Shown here: piece by piece, positions 35,136-43,303 of the stretch
Layout: every line of letters starts with the position of its first letter
Numbering within the stretch: the first letter of the stretch is position 1
Origin: Palsa-506 sp963707065
GTDB lineage: Bacteria > Actinomycetota > Actinomycetes > Streptosporangiales > Streptosporangiaceae
Reading direction: 5' to 3'
NCBI GenBank assembly: GCA_963707065.1
Contig: CAVPPJ010000039.1
Coordinates: forward strand, 1 to 64,000
DNA: 64,000 nt
Position numbers and translations under genes: made by a program
Notes under the pieces: model-generated
Seen by the model: the letters and a program-made list of their open reading frames with translations, nothing else
Databases searched by the model: none
What the model was told of the DNA's origin: nothing

Positions 35136-36188
35136 TTGCCTGGCAGGGAAACTGACCCGAAACGGGCCACTATCAGGGACGTCGCGGCACAAGCCGGCGT
35201 CTCGATCGGCACCGCCTCCAAGGCCCTCAACGGCCAGGGGAAACTGCGCCCCGAAACCAGGGACCGGGTGGCGGCAGCCGCGCGCCAGCTTGACTTCGCG
35301 CCGAACGTCCTGGCCAGGGGACTGCTCGCGGGGCGGACCTACACCGTGGGCGTGATCACCACCGATAGCTTCGGCCGGTTCAGCATCCCGGTCATGCTCG
35401 GCGCCGAGGACGCGCTGGGCGCGGGCCAGATCTCGGTCTTCATGTGCGATACCCGCGATGACCCGGCCAGGGAACGGCAGTACCTGGAGATGCTGCTGAG
35501 CCGCCGGGTGGACGGACTGATCGTGACCGGCCGGCGGATCGAGCCGCGGCCGAGCATCGGCCGGACGCTGGGAATCCCGGTTGTCTACGCGATGACGCAG
35601 TCCCTCGACAGCGACGAGCCCGCGATCCTGCCCGACGACTACGGCGGCGGCCAGATCGCGGCCCGTCACCTGCTGGCCGGCGGCCGGACCCGGATCGGGC
35701 ACATCGCCGGCCCCGAGCGCTTCCTGGCCGCGCGCAAGCGGGCGGGCGGCTTCTGCGAGGCGCTCGCCAGCGCCGGCGCGCGGTTCTCGCCGAATGACGT
35801 CCTGTACGGCGAATGGAGCGAGCAGTGGGGCCGCGAGGGCGCTCGCATCCTGCTGCGCAGTTCCCCCCGCGTGGAGGCCATCTTCTGCGGCAGCGACCAG
35901 ATAGCCCGCGGCGTCTCCGAGAGCCTGCGCCTGCTCGGCTACCGGGTGCCTGATGACATCGCGCTGGTCGGTTTCGACAACTGGGAGCCCATGGTGGCCG
36001 GTGCGGACCCCCCGCTGACCAGCATCGACATGTGCCTGGAGGACGTCGGGCGGACAGCGGCTGAGCACCTGCTCGCCGCGATCAACGACGACCCGACGCA
36101 TGGCGTGCACACCGTGCCGTGCCGCCTGGTCGTCCGCGGATCCACCGATCCTGTCCCCGGCGACCCGGCTGAGATCGGGTCGCAGTGA
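35136..36188 (+). CDS. LacI family transcriptional regulator
   Basis: The 350-residue protein starts at TTG 35136 after TAGGAG. The N-terminal helix-turn-helix and hinge are intact: ATIRDVAAQAGVSIGTASKA, LNGQGKLRPETRDRVAAAAR, FAPNVLARGLLAGRTYTVGV. The periplasmic-binding-protein-like sensor follows (LLSRRVDGLIVTGRRIEPRP, VEAIFCGSDQIARGVSESLR, DDIALVGFDNWEPM). It is transcribed divergently from the GH127/ABC operon and sits between it and the ATPase gene, so it most likely represses both until the sugar binds. Length is normal for the family. Confidence 0.93.
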   Translation: MPGRETDPKRATIRDVAAQAGVSIGTASKALNGQGKLRPETRDRVAAAARQLDFAPNVLARGLLAGRTYTVGVITTDSFGRFSIPVMLGAEDALGAGQISVFMCDTRDDPARERQYLEMLLSRRVDGLIVTGRRIEPRPSIGRTLGIPVVYAMTQSLDSDEPAILPDDYGGGQIAARHLLAGGRTRIGHIAGPERFLAARKRAGGFCEALASAGARFSPNDVLYGEWSEQWGREGARILLRSSPRVEAIFCGSDQIARGVSESLRLLGYRVPDDIALVGFDNWEPMVAGADPPLTSIDMCLEDVGRTAAEHLLAAINDDPTHGVHTVPCRLVVRGSTDPVPGDPAEIGSQ

Positions 36189-36201
36189 CGCACGTTCGGC
36201 G

Positions 36202-36262
36202 GCGCGCCCGCGCAACCGTCTTCAGCAGCGCGCCCGGGCAACCGTCTTCAGCGGCGCGCTCG
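36202..36262. repeat. 26-bp tandem repeat, two and a third copies
   Basis: Two units of 26 bases (36202-36227, 36228-36253) differ at one or two positions, share GCAACCGTCTTCAGC, and are followed by a partial third unit. They lie directly after the LacI stop and before the ATPase ribosome site. A unit of 26 is not a multiple of three, as expected in non-coding DNA. Confidence 0.7.
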
Positions 36263-36332
36263 CGCCGCCGTCGTGGCTACCGGGCCGGTCGCGGCAGCAT
36301 CGCCCAGCGCCGGCAACTAGAGGAGGCAAGCC

Positions 36333-37571
36333 TTGTCCACCGTGACAATCGAAGGCCTGAGCAAGGTCTACGCGGGCGGCGTCGAGGCGGTCAACGACCT
36401 CGACCTGCACGTCGACGACGGCGAGTTCGTCGTGCTGGTCGGGCCGTCCGGTTGCGGCAAGACGACGGCCCTGCGCATGGTCGCCGGGCTGGAGGAGATC
36501 ACCTCCGGCACGCTGCGGTTCGGCGACCGGGTGGTCAACGACCTGTCGCCGCGCGAGCGTGACATCGCCATGGTGTTCCAGAACTACGCGCTGTACCCGC
36601 ATCTGAGCGTGCACCAGAACATCGGCTTCGCCCTGACGAACCGGAAGGTCGCCAAGGCCGAGCGCGACTCGAAGGTACGCGCGGCGGCGGCCGTGCTCGG
36701 GCTGACCGAGGTACTCGACCGCAAGCCCCGGCACCTGTCGGGCGGCCAGCGCCAGCGCGTCGCCATGGGCCGGGCACTCGTGCGCGAGCCCTCGGTCTTC
36801 CTGATGGACGAGCCGCTGTCCAACCTCGATGCCAAGCTCCGGGTCCAGATGCGCTCGGAGGTACTGCGGGTGCACCGGCGGATCGGGGTCGCGACGCTGT
36901 ACGTCACCCACGACCAGACCGAGGCCATGACGATGGGCGACCGGGTCGCGGTGCTCCGCGCGGGAGCGCTCCAGCAGTGCTCGGCCCCGCGGGAACTCTA
37001 CGACTCGCCGTCGAACATCTTCGTGGCCACGTTCATCGGCTCGCCGTCGATGAACCTCTACCGGGCCGGCCTTGACGTGGCCGGCGAGTCCGCCACCGTC
37101 GTGCTGGGCTCGCAGCGGCTGACGCTCCCGGCGGCCATCATGAGGCGGAATCCGGGGCTCGCCCGCTATCACGGCCGCGCGGTCATTGCGGGCATCCGGC
37201 CCGAGCACCTGACCGACCCGGCGGTCGCGGGCACGGCGCCCGAGACTGGCGCGAGCCTTACCGCCACGGTGGACTTCGTCGAGACGCTCGGCAGCGAGCA
37301 GCTTGTCCATTTCACCATCGACGCGCCCCGGGTCCGCGATGAGGCGGAACTGCATGACCGGACCGACCGCGGGGCTGATTCCGGGCCCGGGAGCGAGGCC
37401 GAGCAGGGCGAGATCGTCGCCGCCTCGGTGGCGGAGGGCGTGGCCAGGATCGACCCGCGCTCGCAGATCCAGGCCCGCGAACAGGCAGTCTTCAGCGTAG
37501 ATGTCCAGCGGCTGCATTTCTTCGACCCGGACAGCGGGGCGGCGATCGCATCGGCCACCGCTGCGCCCTGA
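36333..37571 (+). CDS. Carbohydrate ABC importer ATPase (MsmK/UgpC type)
   Basis: The 412-residue protein starts at TTG 36333 after AGAGGAGG. Walker A is GPSGCGKTT (37-45), Q-loop VFQNYALYPHLSVHQNI, signature LSGGQRQRVAMGRALVREPS, Walker B VFLMDEPLSNLDAKLRVQMR and H-loop YVTHDQTEAMTM. The C-terminal TOBE domain (FIGSPSMNLYRAGLDVAGES onward) is usual for CUT1 ATPases. Residues about 345-370 are a longer polar insert (RTDRGADSGPGSEAEQGE). It completes the importer encoded on the other side of the LacI gene; many actinobacteria instead share one unlinked ATPase. Confidence 0.93.
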   Translation: MSTVTIEGLSKVYAGGVEAVNDLDLHVDDGEFVVLVGPSGCGKTTALRMVAGLEEITSGTLRFGDRVVNDLSPRERDIAMVFQNYALYPHLSVHQNIGFALTNRKVAKAERDSKVRAAAAVLGLTEVLDRKPRHLSGGQRQRVAMGRALVREPSVFLMDEPLSNLDAKLRVQMRSEVLRVHRRIGVATLYVTHDQTEAMTMGDRVAVLRAGALQQCSAPRELYDSPSNIFVATFIGSPSMNLYRAGLDVAGESATVVLGSQRLTLPAAIMRRNPGLARYHGRAVIAGIRPEHLTDPAVAGTAPETGASLTATVDFVETLGSEQLVHFTIDAPRVRDEAELHDRTDRGADSGPGSEAEQGEIVAASVAEGVARIDPRSQIQAREQAVFSVDVQRLHFFDPDSGAAIASATAAP

Positions 37572-37792
37572 CCGCCAGGGACGCTCCCGCGACGGTCCGG
37601 GCCGCGTTCCAGCAGCCAGGCGCCATGGCCTGACCGCGGGCGGAGCTCAGCCTGTCCGCGCGGATCGGGAAGGCCACGAGACCGGTCGACGTTGACGCTG
37701 GCGCGGGCACCCGCCAGCGCACGCTGGCCCGGCTCGCCACGGGCGGCTCCTGCCGCTCGCATGACTTGCATATGCGGAAAGGCTGACTGTCC

Positions 37793-38588
37793 ATGGCTGA
37801 CGTCCTGCCGGACACTTCGAAGACGACCCTGAACGACCCCTTCGCCGAGCTGACCGGATCGCTGGCCGGGACGTCCCGGCTGCCGCTGGAGGTCGTCGAG
37901 TCAGGTTTGCTCACCCCGCATATGCAGCGGCTGCGGCTGACCGCGCCGCAGCTTGCCGGTTTCGGCTACGCCCCCGGCCAGGACGTGATGCTGCTCGTCG
38001 ACGTTGACGGCAACCGCCCGGTCCGCCGGCGGTACACGATCCGCGCGCTGGACACTGCCAGCCAGACGCTGACACTCGACATCGTCCTGCACGGGGACGG
38101 CCCGGGTGAGCGCTGGGTCCGGGCCGCGCGCCCGGGCGACAAGATCGAGGGAATCGGGCCCCGCGGGAAGATCACGACCGCGGCAGGCGCGGACTGGCAT
38201 CTTTTCGCTGGCGACGAGGCGGCGCTGCCGGCCATCTTCGCGATGGCCGAGTCGCTGCCCGCCGGCCTGCCCGTACGGGTGCTGCTCGAGATTCCCGGGC
38301 CAGAGGATGAACTTGACCTGACCACCGCAGGCCAGCACGCACGTCACCTGGCTGCACCGCGGCGGCGGCCGCGCAGGCGAGCCGGACGCGCTGGCGGCGG
38401 CGGTTGGCGAGGTGCCGTTCCCGGACGGCCACGGCCATGCGTACCTGCTGGGCGAGGCTCGAGTCGTGGCCCGGCTCCGCGAGGTGCTGGCAGCACGTGG
38501 GTTCGAGCCGGACCAGGTCTCCCCGAAGGCTTACTGGGGCCGCGGGCGGGCGAACGCCAGTCACGGCGAGCCGGCCAGGGACGCCTGA
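37793..38588 (+). pseudogene. Siderophore-interacting protein (FAD reductase), frameshifted
   Basis: The first frame (MADVLPDTSKTTLNDPFAEL) reads through the FAD-binding motif RRRYTIRALD and the NAD(P)H domain start HLFAGDEAALPAIFAMAESL. Near 38330 the frame changes; the family-typical end continues in another frame as THVTWLHRGGGRAGEPDALA, then YLLGEARVVARLREVLAARG and KAYWGRGRAN, stopping at 38588. In the original frame the ribosome would make unrelated Arg-rich residues. All key motifs are present, so one base restores the gene. It would reduce ferric siderophores in the cytoplasm. Sequence error or recent decay. Confidence 0.82.
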
Positions 38589-38666
38589 TCACCTGACCAG
38601 CAGGCCGTGCCGCTGATGCCCGCGCAAGCGGCCCTGCCGCTGATGCCGGAGCGGCGGCCGTGGCCG

Positions 38667-39608
38667 TCAGCTGAGCGCGGCGGGCCAGTTCTCGCCGGTA
38701 GCGGCGCGGATCTCTGCCGGGCCCGGCAGCGCTATCTGAGCGCCTCGCCGGGTGGTTGCCGTGGCTCCCGCGGCGCAGGCGGCCCGCAGCGCCGCGGCCG
38801 GGGGCAGGCCGGCCGCCAGCGTCACGCCGAGCGCAGCCACGAAAGCATCACCCGCCCCGACGCTGTCGATGCTGCGGACCCGGAATCCTGGCACCGATTC
38901 GGTTCCTGCGGCGCCAGCCAGCACGGCTCCCTGCGACCCCGCCGTGACCACCGCATGGCGCGCGCCCCTGGCGGCCAGGCCGGCCGCCGCGCCGGCCGCG
39001 TCCTGCAGACCGGCCACCGTCCGGCCGAGGATCGCGGAAGCCTCTGACTCATTGACCACCAGCCAGTCAACTCCTGCCGAGAGCAGCGATGCCGCCTCGG
39101 CCGGTACCGGCGCGAGGTTGAGCAGGCATGCCGTTGCCAGGTCGCGGGTACTGCCGAGTACCGCGGCGAGAACCTTCGCCGGGATCTCCGCGGAGAGCAC
39201 CAGGATGTCGGCAGGGGCCGACAGCGCGGCGGCAGCCTCTTGCTCGCCGGCCTGGCCATTCGCACCGGGTGCGACCGTGATCATGTTCTCGCCAGCGGCA
39301 TCGACGGTGATCAGCGCCAGCCCGGTCGCGCAACCGGGAACGGCGCGCACGGCGGCGTGATCGATATCCTCGGCCCGCAACGCGGCCTTGATACCGCCAG
39401 CGAAGTCATCAGTGCCCACGCAGCCGACCATCCGCACCGCGCCTCCCAGCCGGGCCGCCGCGACCGCCTGATTCGCGCCCTTACCGCCAGGTGCGATGAC
39501 CGCTCCGGCACCCAGGATTGTCTCGCCCGGCCCGGGCAGCCGGCTGACGGAGACCGAGATGTCCATATTCAGGCTGCCGAGGACGGTCAGCCTGGGCCTG
39601 CTTCGCAT
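38667..39608 (-). CDS. rbsK: Ribokinase
   Basis: The 313-residue PfkB-family kinase has the opening LTVLGSLNMDISVSVSRLPG, the di-Gly sugar-binding motif APGGKGANQAVAAARLGG, and the C-terminal catalytic signature DSVGAGDAFVAALGVTLAAG with the base Asp in GAGDAF. N-M-D near the start and GGKGANQA are specific to ribokinase rather than fructokinase or adenosine kinase. It would phosphorylate ribose or a related pentose at C5, which fits a pentose-uptake locus. It is convergent with the frameshifted gene upstream. Confidence 0.9.
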   Translation of the reverse strand: MRSRPRLTVLGSLNMDISVSVSRLPGPGETILGAGAVIAPGGKGANQAVAAARLGGAVRMVGCVGTDDFAGGIKAALRAEDIDHAAVRAVPGCATGLALITVDAAGENMITVAPGANGQAGEQEAAAALSAPADILVLSAEIPAKVLAAVLGSTRDLATACLLNLAPVPAEAASLLSAGVDWLVVNESEASAILGRTVAGLQDAAGAAAGLAARGARHAVVTAGSQGAVLAGAAGTESVPGFRVRSIDSVGAGDAFVAALGVTLAAGLPPAAALRAACAAGATATTRRGAQIALPGPAEIRAATGENWPAALS

Positions 39609-39719
39609 AAGTCCCCTCCTGGCCAGCGGGCAGCACGGTGAAAGTCTGGCTATCCCGGTTCATTGTTCGCCGGCCGGGCGGTGGCATGTGGCCGGTCCCG
39701 CCACGTGAGCGCGGATTAC

Positions 39720-39930
39720 ACCGGGCGGCCGGGCTACCGGCGGGCTGGGTTACACCAGACGGCCGGGCTACCGGGCTACCGGCGGCCGCGCCATACCAGA
39801 CGGCCGGGCTACCGGCGGCCGCGCTATACCAGACGGCCGGGCTACCGGCGGCCGCGCTATACCAGACGGCCGGGCTATAGCCGTAGGCCGGGCGATACGG
39901 CGGCCGGGCTGCACCGGCGGCCGGGTTACG
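39720..39930. repeat. 33-bp minisatellite, about three full copies plus degenerate ones
   Basis: A 33-base unit (core CGGCCGGGCTACCGGCGG then CCGCGCTATACCAGA) repeats almost exactly three times around 39783-39881, with degenerate copies before and after. All six frames are partly open because the unit is 11 codons, but none has a ribosome site or a family match. I treat it as non-coding. The surrounding gap 39609-40513 has no gene I can support. Confidence 0.75.
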
Positions 39931-39960
39931 TCAGGCGCGGGGGGGCGGCATGGCTGGCCG

Positions 39961-40026
39961 TTTGCCGCGCGCCGCTTGCCCGCCTTGTTCTCGTTTGCCG
40001 CGCGCCGCTTGCCCGCCTTGCTCTGG
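39961..40026. repeat. Second 33-bp tandem repeat
   Basis: TTTGCCGCGCGCCGCTTGCC with the following 13 bases occurs twice in direct tandem (39961-39993 and 39994-40026) with a single-base difference. It is unrelated in sequence to the minisatellite just upstream but has the same period of 33. Confidence 0.7.
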
Positions 40027-40513
40027 GGTATGCGCAGGGGTAGGAAACCCGAGTCGAGCCTGCCGAATCTGATGGCGGCCCCGCGGGGAATGGATCGAAC
40101 GGAAGGCGGCTGTGATGAATATTTCGGCCAGTTCCGGCGGGCCGGCCATTTCCATGCTCCTGGCAGGTGGCCATATCGATCTTGAGTCCGCCGGACGTTC
40201 ATCCCGTCGCTCGGGCACCACGCATCACACGCGAGCTAGCGCGCACGCCGGCGCAAGGGCTAGCCCGGCAGGCCTGGTGCCCACTAGAATCACGTCGGCG
40301 CAGGTGACAGCCATGCATCCGCCTGGTCCGTCGGTGCCAGACCTACCTGCATTCTCGGTTTCCGCCGGGCAGCATCGCGGAATGCACAACAGCTCTGCCC
40401 GGCTGCGGGCCCGGGACGCGTTTAAGCCAATTGCCCGTTCTTTCTCAATATGAGCAAAGCTGATCCATAATTGGACGAACCACTAGCGATCCACGCCGGA
40501 GGGAGTGCAGCCC

Positions 40514-42637
40514 GTGACATCTGGGATTACCACGGAGATCTCCGCGCTCCTGTCGAACACCTCGGCCCGGACGCTGCTCCTAGGGATCGACAAGACCGGG
40601 CGAATAGTCCAGCACGATCGCAGCGCGGCGGACATCCTCGCATATCCGCGCGACGCCCTGCTCGGCGTCGAGTTCGGCCACCTGATCGTCGGCCCTGCCG
40701 GATATGACGAGGCGATCGAGGGCCTGCTCAGCGCCGCCCTGGCGGATCGTGAAGGCACCGCGGTCCTGACGCTGCGGACGGGCAAGGGCGAGCTTGTCGA
40801 CTCGGTGGTCACCATGCAGCCCATGCGGTCGACTGATCCCACTCTCGCCGCACTGGCGGTGGTGCGTATCCCGCCGGCCTCGGAGGGACGCTTCCTCGAT
40901 CCCGCGGTAATGCGCCGTACGCTCCTCGACGGTGCCTTCAAGCGGATCGGGGGGGCACTCGATATCGATCAGCTGGCACGTGAGTTCGTCAATATCGTCG
41001 TCCCGCACTTCTCCAATTCGGCGGGTTTGCTGCTGCTGGAGAGCATGGTCGGCGGCGACGAGCTTCCGGTGACCGCACCGGACGGGTCGCACCTGCTCCG
41101 GCGGATTGCTGTCGCCTACGATGACGACGACCCGGCCTGGGACGCCGCGTTCCCCACCGGCGAGATCCTCCGCTATCCGCCTGGCAGTCCATATACGCGG
41201 TGCATGGACTCCGGTGGCCCGGTGCTGGAGACCACCTTGGGCGCTGACGACGTCGCCCAGCTGGCCGCATCCTGGATGCGCAGGCCGGTCGCGCGGCTGC
41301 TCGCGGGCACCTCGATGCTGCTGCTGCCGCTGGTGGCCAGGGACCTCACGCTCGGCTTCTTCGTTTGCGCCCGCACCGAGGGCTACCGCCGGTTCGATGC
41401 CTACGACACCGAGATCGGGATGGAGTTCGCCTCCCGCTCGGCGATATTCATCGACAACGCCCGCCGGTACAGCAGAGAACGCGCGACCGCGCTGACCCTG
41501 CAGCGCAGCCTGCTGCCGACCGGCCTGTCCGCGCCGTCGTCCGTGGAGGTACGCCACCGCTATCTGCCGGGCAGCAAGATGATCGAGGTAGGCGGTGACT
41601 GGTACGAGTCGATCGCCCTGCCGGGCGGCCGGGTCGCGCTGGTGATCGGCGACGTGGCCGGGCACGGCGTGCAGGCCGCCGTCACCATGGGCCGGCTGCG
41701 GACAGCGATCCACACCCTCGCCATGCTCGAGCTGCCGCCTGCCCAGACCCTGCAGCAGCTCGACGAGCTGATGCGGGAACTCGGAGTACGCGAACCTCAC
41801 TTCGCTACCTGCGTCTACGCGGTCTTCGACGCCGTTTCCGGGATTCTGGAGGTGGCGTCCGCCGGTCATCTTCCCCCGCTGCTCGTCCGGCCGGACGACA
41901 CCATCGAGTTCCTCGACGTCTCGCCCTCGCCGCCGCTCGGCGTCGGCACGGGACCGATCCTCAGCAGGTCAATCCAGATCGAGGACGGCAGCCTGTTCGT
42001 GCTCTACACCGACGGGCTGGTGGAGAACAGGACCCGCGACATCGACGAGGGCCTGCGGCTGCTCGGCGAGGTCTTCGGCCCCGGTGCGGCGGCCAGCCCG
42101 CTGGAAGATCTCTGCCGGGCGTCGCTGGCCAGCGTCTACGGCGATGACCAGCGTGATGACATCGCGCTGCTCATCGCCCGGCTGAACAGGCTCTCGCCGG
42201 ATCGGCACGTCAGCTGGACGCTGCCGCCCGAGCTGACGTCGGCGCGGCGCGCGCGCGACCTTATCCGGCGCCCGCTGACCCGCTGGAACATAGCCGAGCT
42301 CATTCCCGTCACCGAGTTGCTCGTCTCGGAGATGATCACTAACGCGGTCCGGTATGCGCAGGGCCCGATTGAGCTGCGCCTGGTGCTGGAAGGCGGGCTA
42401 GTGTGCGAGGTGCTGGACAATTCGGCGGCGCTGCCGCGACTGCGGTATCCCGGCAATGAGGACGAGCGCGGCCGGGGACTCCAGGTAGTCAGCCAGATGG
42501 CACAGCGCTGGGGTGCGCGGCGGACGGCGGCCGGCAAGATCGTCTGGTCCGAGCAGGCGCTCCCCCGCCGGGCTGAGACCTCGCCGGCTGAGACCTCGCC
42601 GGCTGCGACCTCGCCGGCTGAGACCTCGCCGGGCTGA
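40514..42637 (+). CDS. PAS-GAF-SpoIIE phosphatase with HATPase domain
   Basis: The protein of about 707 residues starts at GTG 40514 (TSGITTEISALLSNT), nine bases after GGAGGG. Domains in order: PAS (about 20-125, GIDKTGRIVQHDRSAADILA), GAF (about 140-320, LLDGAFKRIGGALDIDQLAR), SpoIIE/PP2C (about 345-560, VGGDWYESIALPGGRVALVI, GDVAGHG, ASAGHLPPLL, LYTDGLVENRTRDI, GDDQRDDIALLIARL), and an anti-sigma-factor-type HATPase (about 575-690, LLVSEMITNAVRYAQGP, DERGRGLQVVSQMAQRWG). Such proteins sense a signal and act on anti-anti-sigma factors in stress-sigma switching. The C-terminus is a TSPAE repeat tail. Confidence 0.93.
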   Translation: MTSGITTEISALLSNTSARTLLLGIDKTGRIVQHDRSAADILAYPRDALLGVEFGHLIVGPAGYDEAIEGLLSAALADREGTAVLTLRTGKGELVDSVVTMQPMRSTDPTLAALAVVRIPPASEGRFLDPAVMRRTLLDGAFKRIGGALDIDQLAREFVNIVVPHFSNSAGLLLLESMVGGDELPVTAPDGSHLLRRIAVAYDDDDPAWDAAFPTGEILRYPPGSPYTRCMDSGGPVLETTLGADDVAQLAASWMRRPVARLLAGTSMLLLPLVARDLTLGFFVCARTEGYRRFDAYDTEIGMEFASRSAIFIDNARRYSRERATALTLQRSLLPTGLSAPSSVEVRHRYLPGSKMIEVGGDWYESIALPGGRVALVIGDVAGHGVQAAVTMGRLRTAIHTLAMLELPPAQTLQQLDELMRELGVREPHFATCVYAVFDAVSGILEVASAGHLPPLLVRPDDTIEFLDVSPSPPLGVGTGPILSRSIQIEDGSLFVLYTDGLVENRTRDIDEGLRLLGEVFGPGAAASPLEDLCRASLASVYGDDQRDDIALLIARLNRLSPDRHVSWTLPPELTSARRARDLIRRPLTRWNIAELIPVTELLVSEMITNAVRYAQGPIELRLVLEGGLVCEVLDNSAALPRLRYPGNEDERGRGLQVVSQMAQRWGARRTAAGKIVWSEQALPRRAETSPAETSPAATSPAETSPG

Positions 42638-42655
42638 GACCTCGCCGGGCTGAGC
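42571..42655. repeat. 15-bp tandem repeat at phosphatase C-terminus
   Basis: GGCTGAGACCTCGCC repeats from 42571 (four units of 15, one with a base change), then a fifth with one extra G (42631-42646). The first four encode AETSP/AATSP. The extra G in the fifth brings TGA into frame and ends the protein at 42637. The stop therefore depends on repeat copy structure. Confidence 0.75.
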
Positions 42656-42714
42656 GCTCTCCCTCGCGGGCCCGTCGCTGAGGCCTTGTGCTCGCGGCCA
42701 CCTTTCCGGCTGTT

Positions 42715-42966
42715 TTACCCGACTGCAGATAAGCCGGGCGCCTTTCCCCTGTTAATAGCCCATCCGGAACGCCTCGGCTTGGAACGCCGCGGCGGCGTGG
42801 CCGTGCCATAGAGCGTCATCCGCTGGCCCGGCCGGGTATAGGTCCAGCTGGCAAATCCGGCGCCCTTCGGGTGGCGGATCTTCCACGCTGTGGTCCCTGG
42901 CCGGTCATTCTCCGTGATGACCCACCGTACTTCGATGCCGCCCGGACCCCGGCGGATGGCGGACAA
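42715..42966 (-). CDS. Possible small or fragmentary protein, unknown
   Basis: A frame of up to 83 codons contains VRWVITENDRPGTTAWKIRH followed by PKGAGFASWTYTRPGQRMTL. The composition looks protein-like (Trp/Tyr-rich) and the frame is open another 30 codons upstream. The start and ribosome site are uncertain and I recognise no family. It could be the end of a decayed secreted protein. Confidence 0.3.
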   Translation of the reverse strand: MSAIRRGPGGIEVRWVITENDRPGTTAWKIRHPKGAGFASWTYTRPGQRMTLYGTATPPRRSKPRRSGWAINRGKAPGLSAVG

Positions 42967-43132
42967 CGATGACGCCGCCGACGACGGGCCGGCGTACCGC
43001 CGCGCGTTCGGTCCGGTGCTGGCCCCCGTCGCGGTGCCCGGGCGCGGGGACGGCGATCAGTAGTTCATGACCGGTACGCACGTGGTCTTTGCCCAGCGAT
43101 TCTATCGACGGCAGGCAAATCCAACAACAGCG

Positions 43133-43200
43133 AATTAATGGTCGTCTTCGAGCCTCGCCACGAGATAATTAATGGCAGCTCGCGGGCAGCCGCCATTAAT
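43133..43200. promoter_or_regulatory. Three ATTAATGG sites upstream of the GH15-like gene
   Basis: ATTAATGG at 43133-43140, ATTAATGGC at 43168-43176 and the inverted GCCATTAAT at 43192-43200 lie in an AT-rich island about 100-170 bp before the start of the lipoprotein gene. The last two form a perfect 9-base inverted repeat with a 15-base spacer. This looks like a regulator-binding region; the binding protein is unknown. Confidence 0.5.
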
Positions 43201-43303
43201 AGCAGATATGCACCTAAAGAGGCTTGTGGCCAGTATACGCATGAGCCGGCTAGCTGCCCGGTAAGCTCATTTCAATTCCTTCGCCCGAACTGGACGGCGG
43301 CAC

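Noticed and set aside
39720..40026. CRISPR-like array
   Set aside because: Units are directly abutting with no unique spacers and no cas genes nearby.
39638..40202. Proteins made of 11-residue repeats over the 33-bp satellites, on both strands
   Set aside because: Several frames are open simply because the unit is a multiple of three; none has a ribosome site, a family match or consistent codon use.
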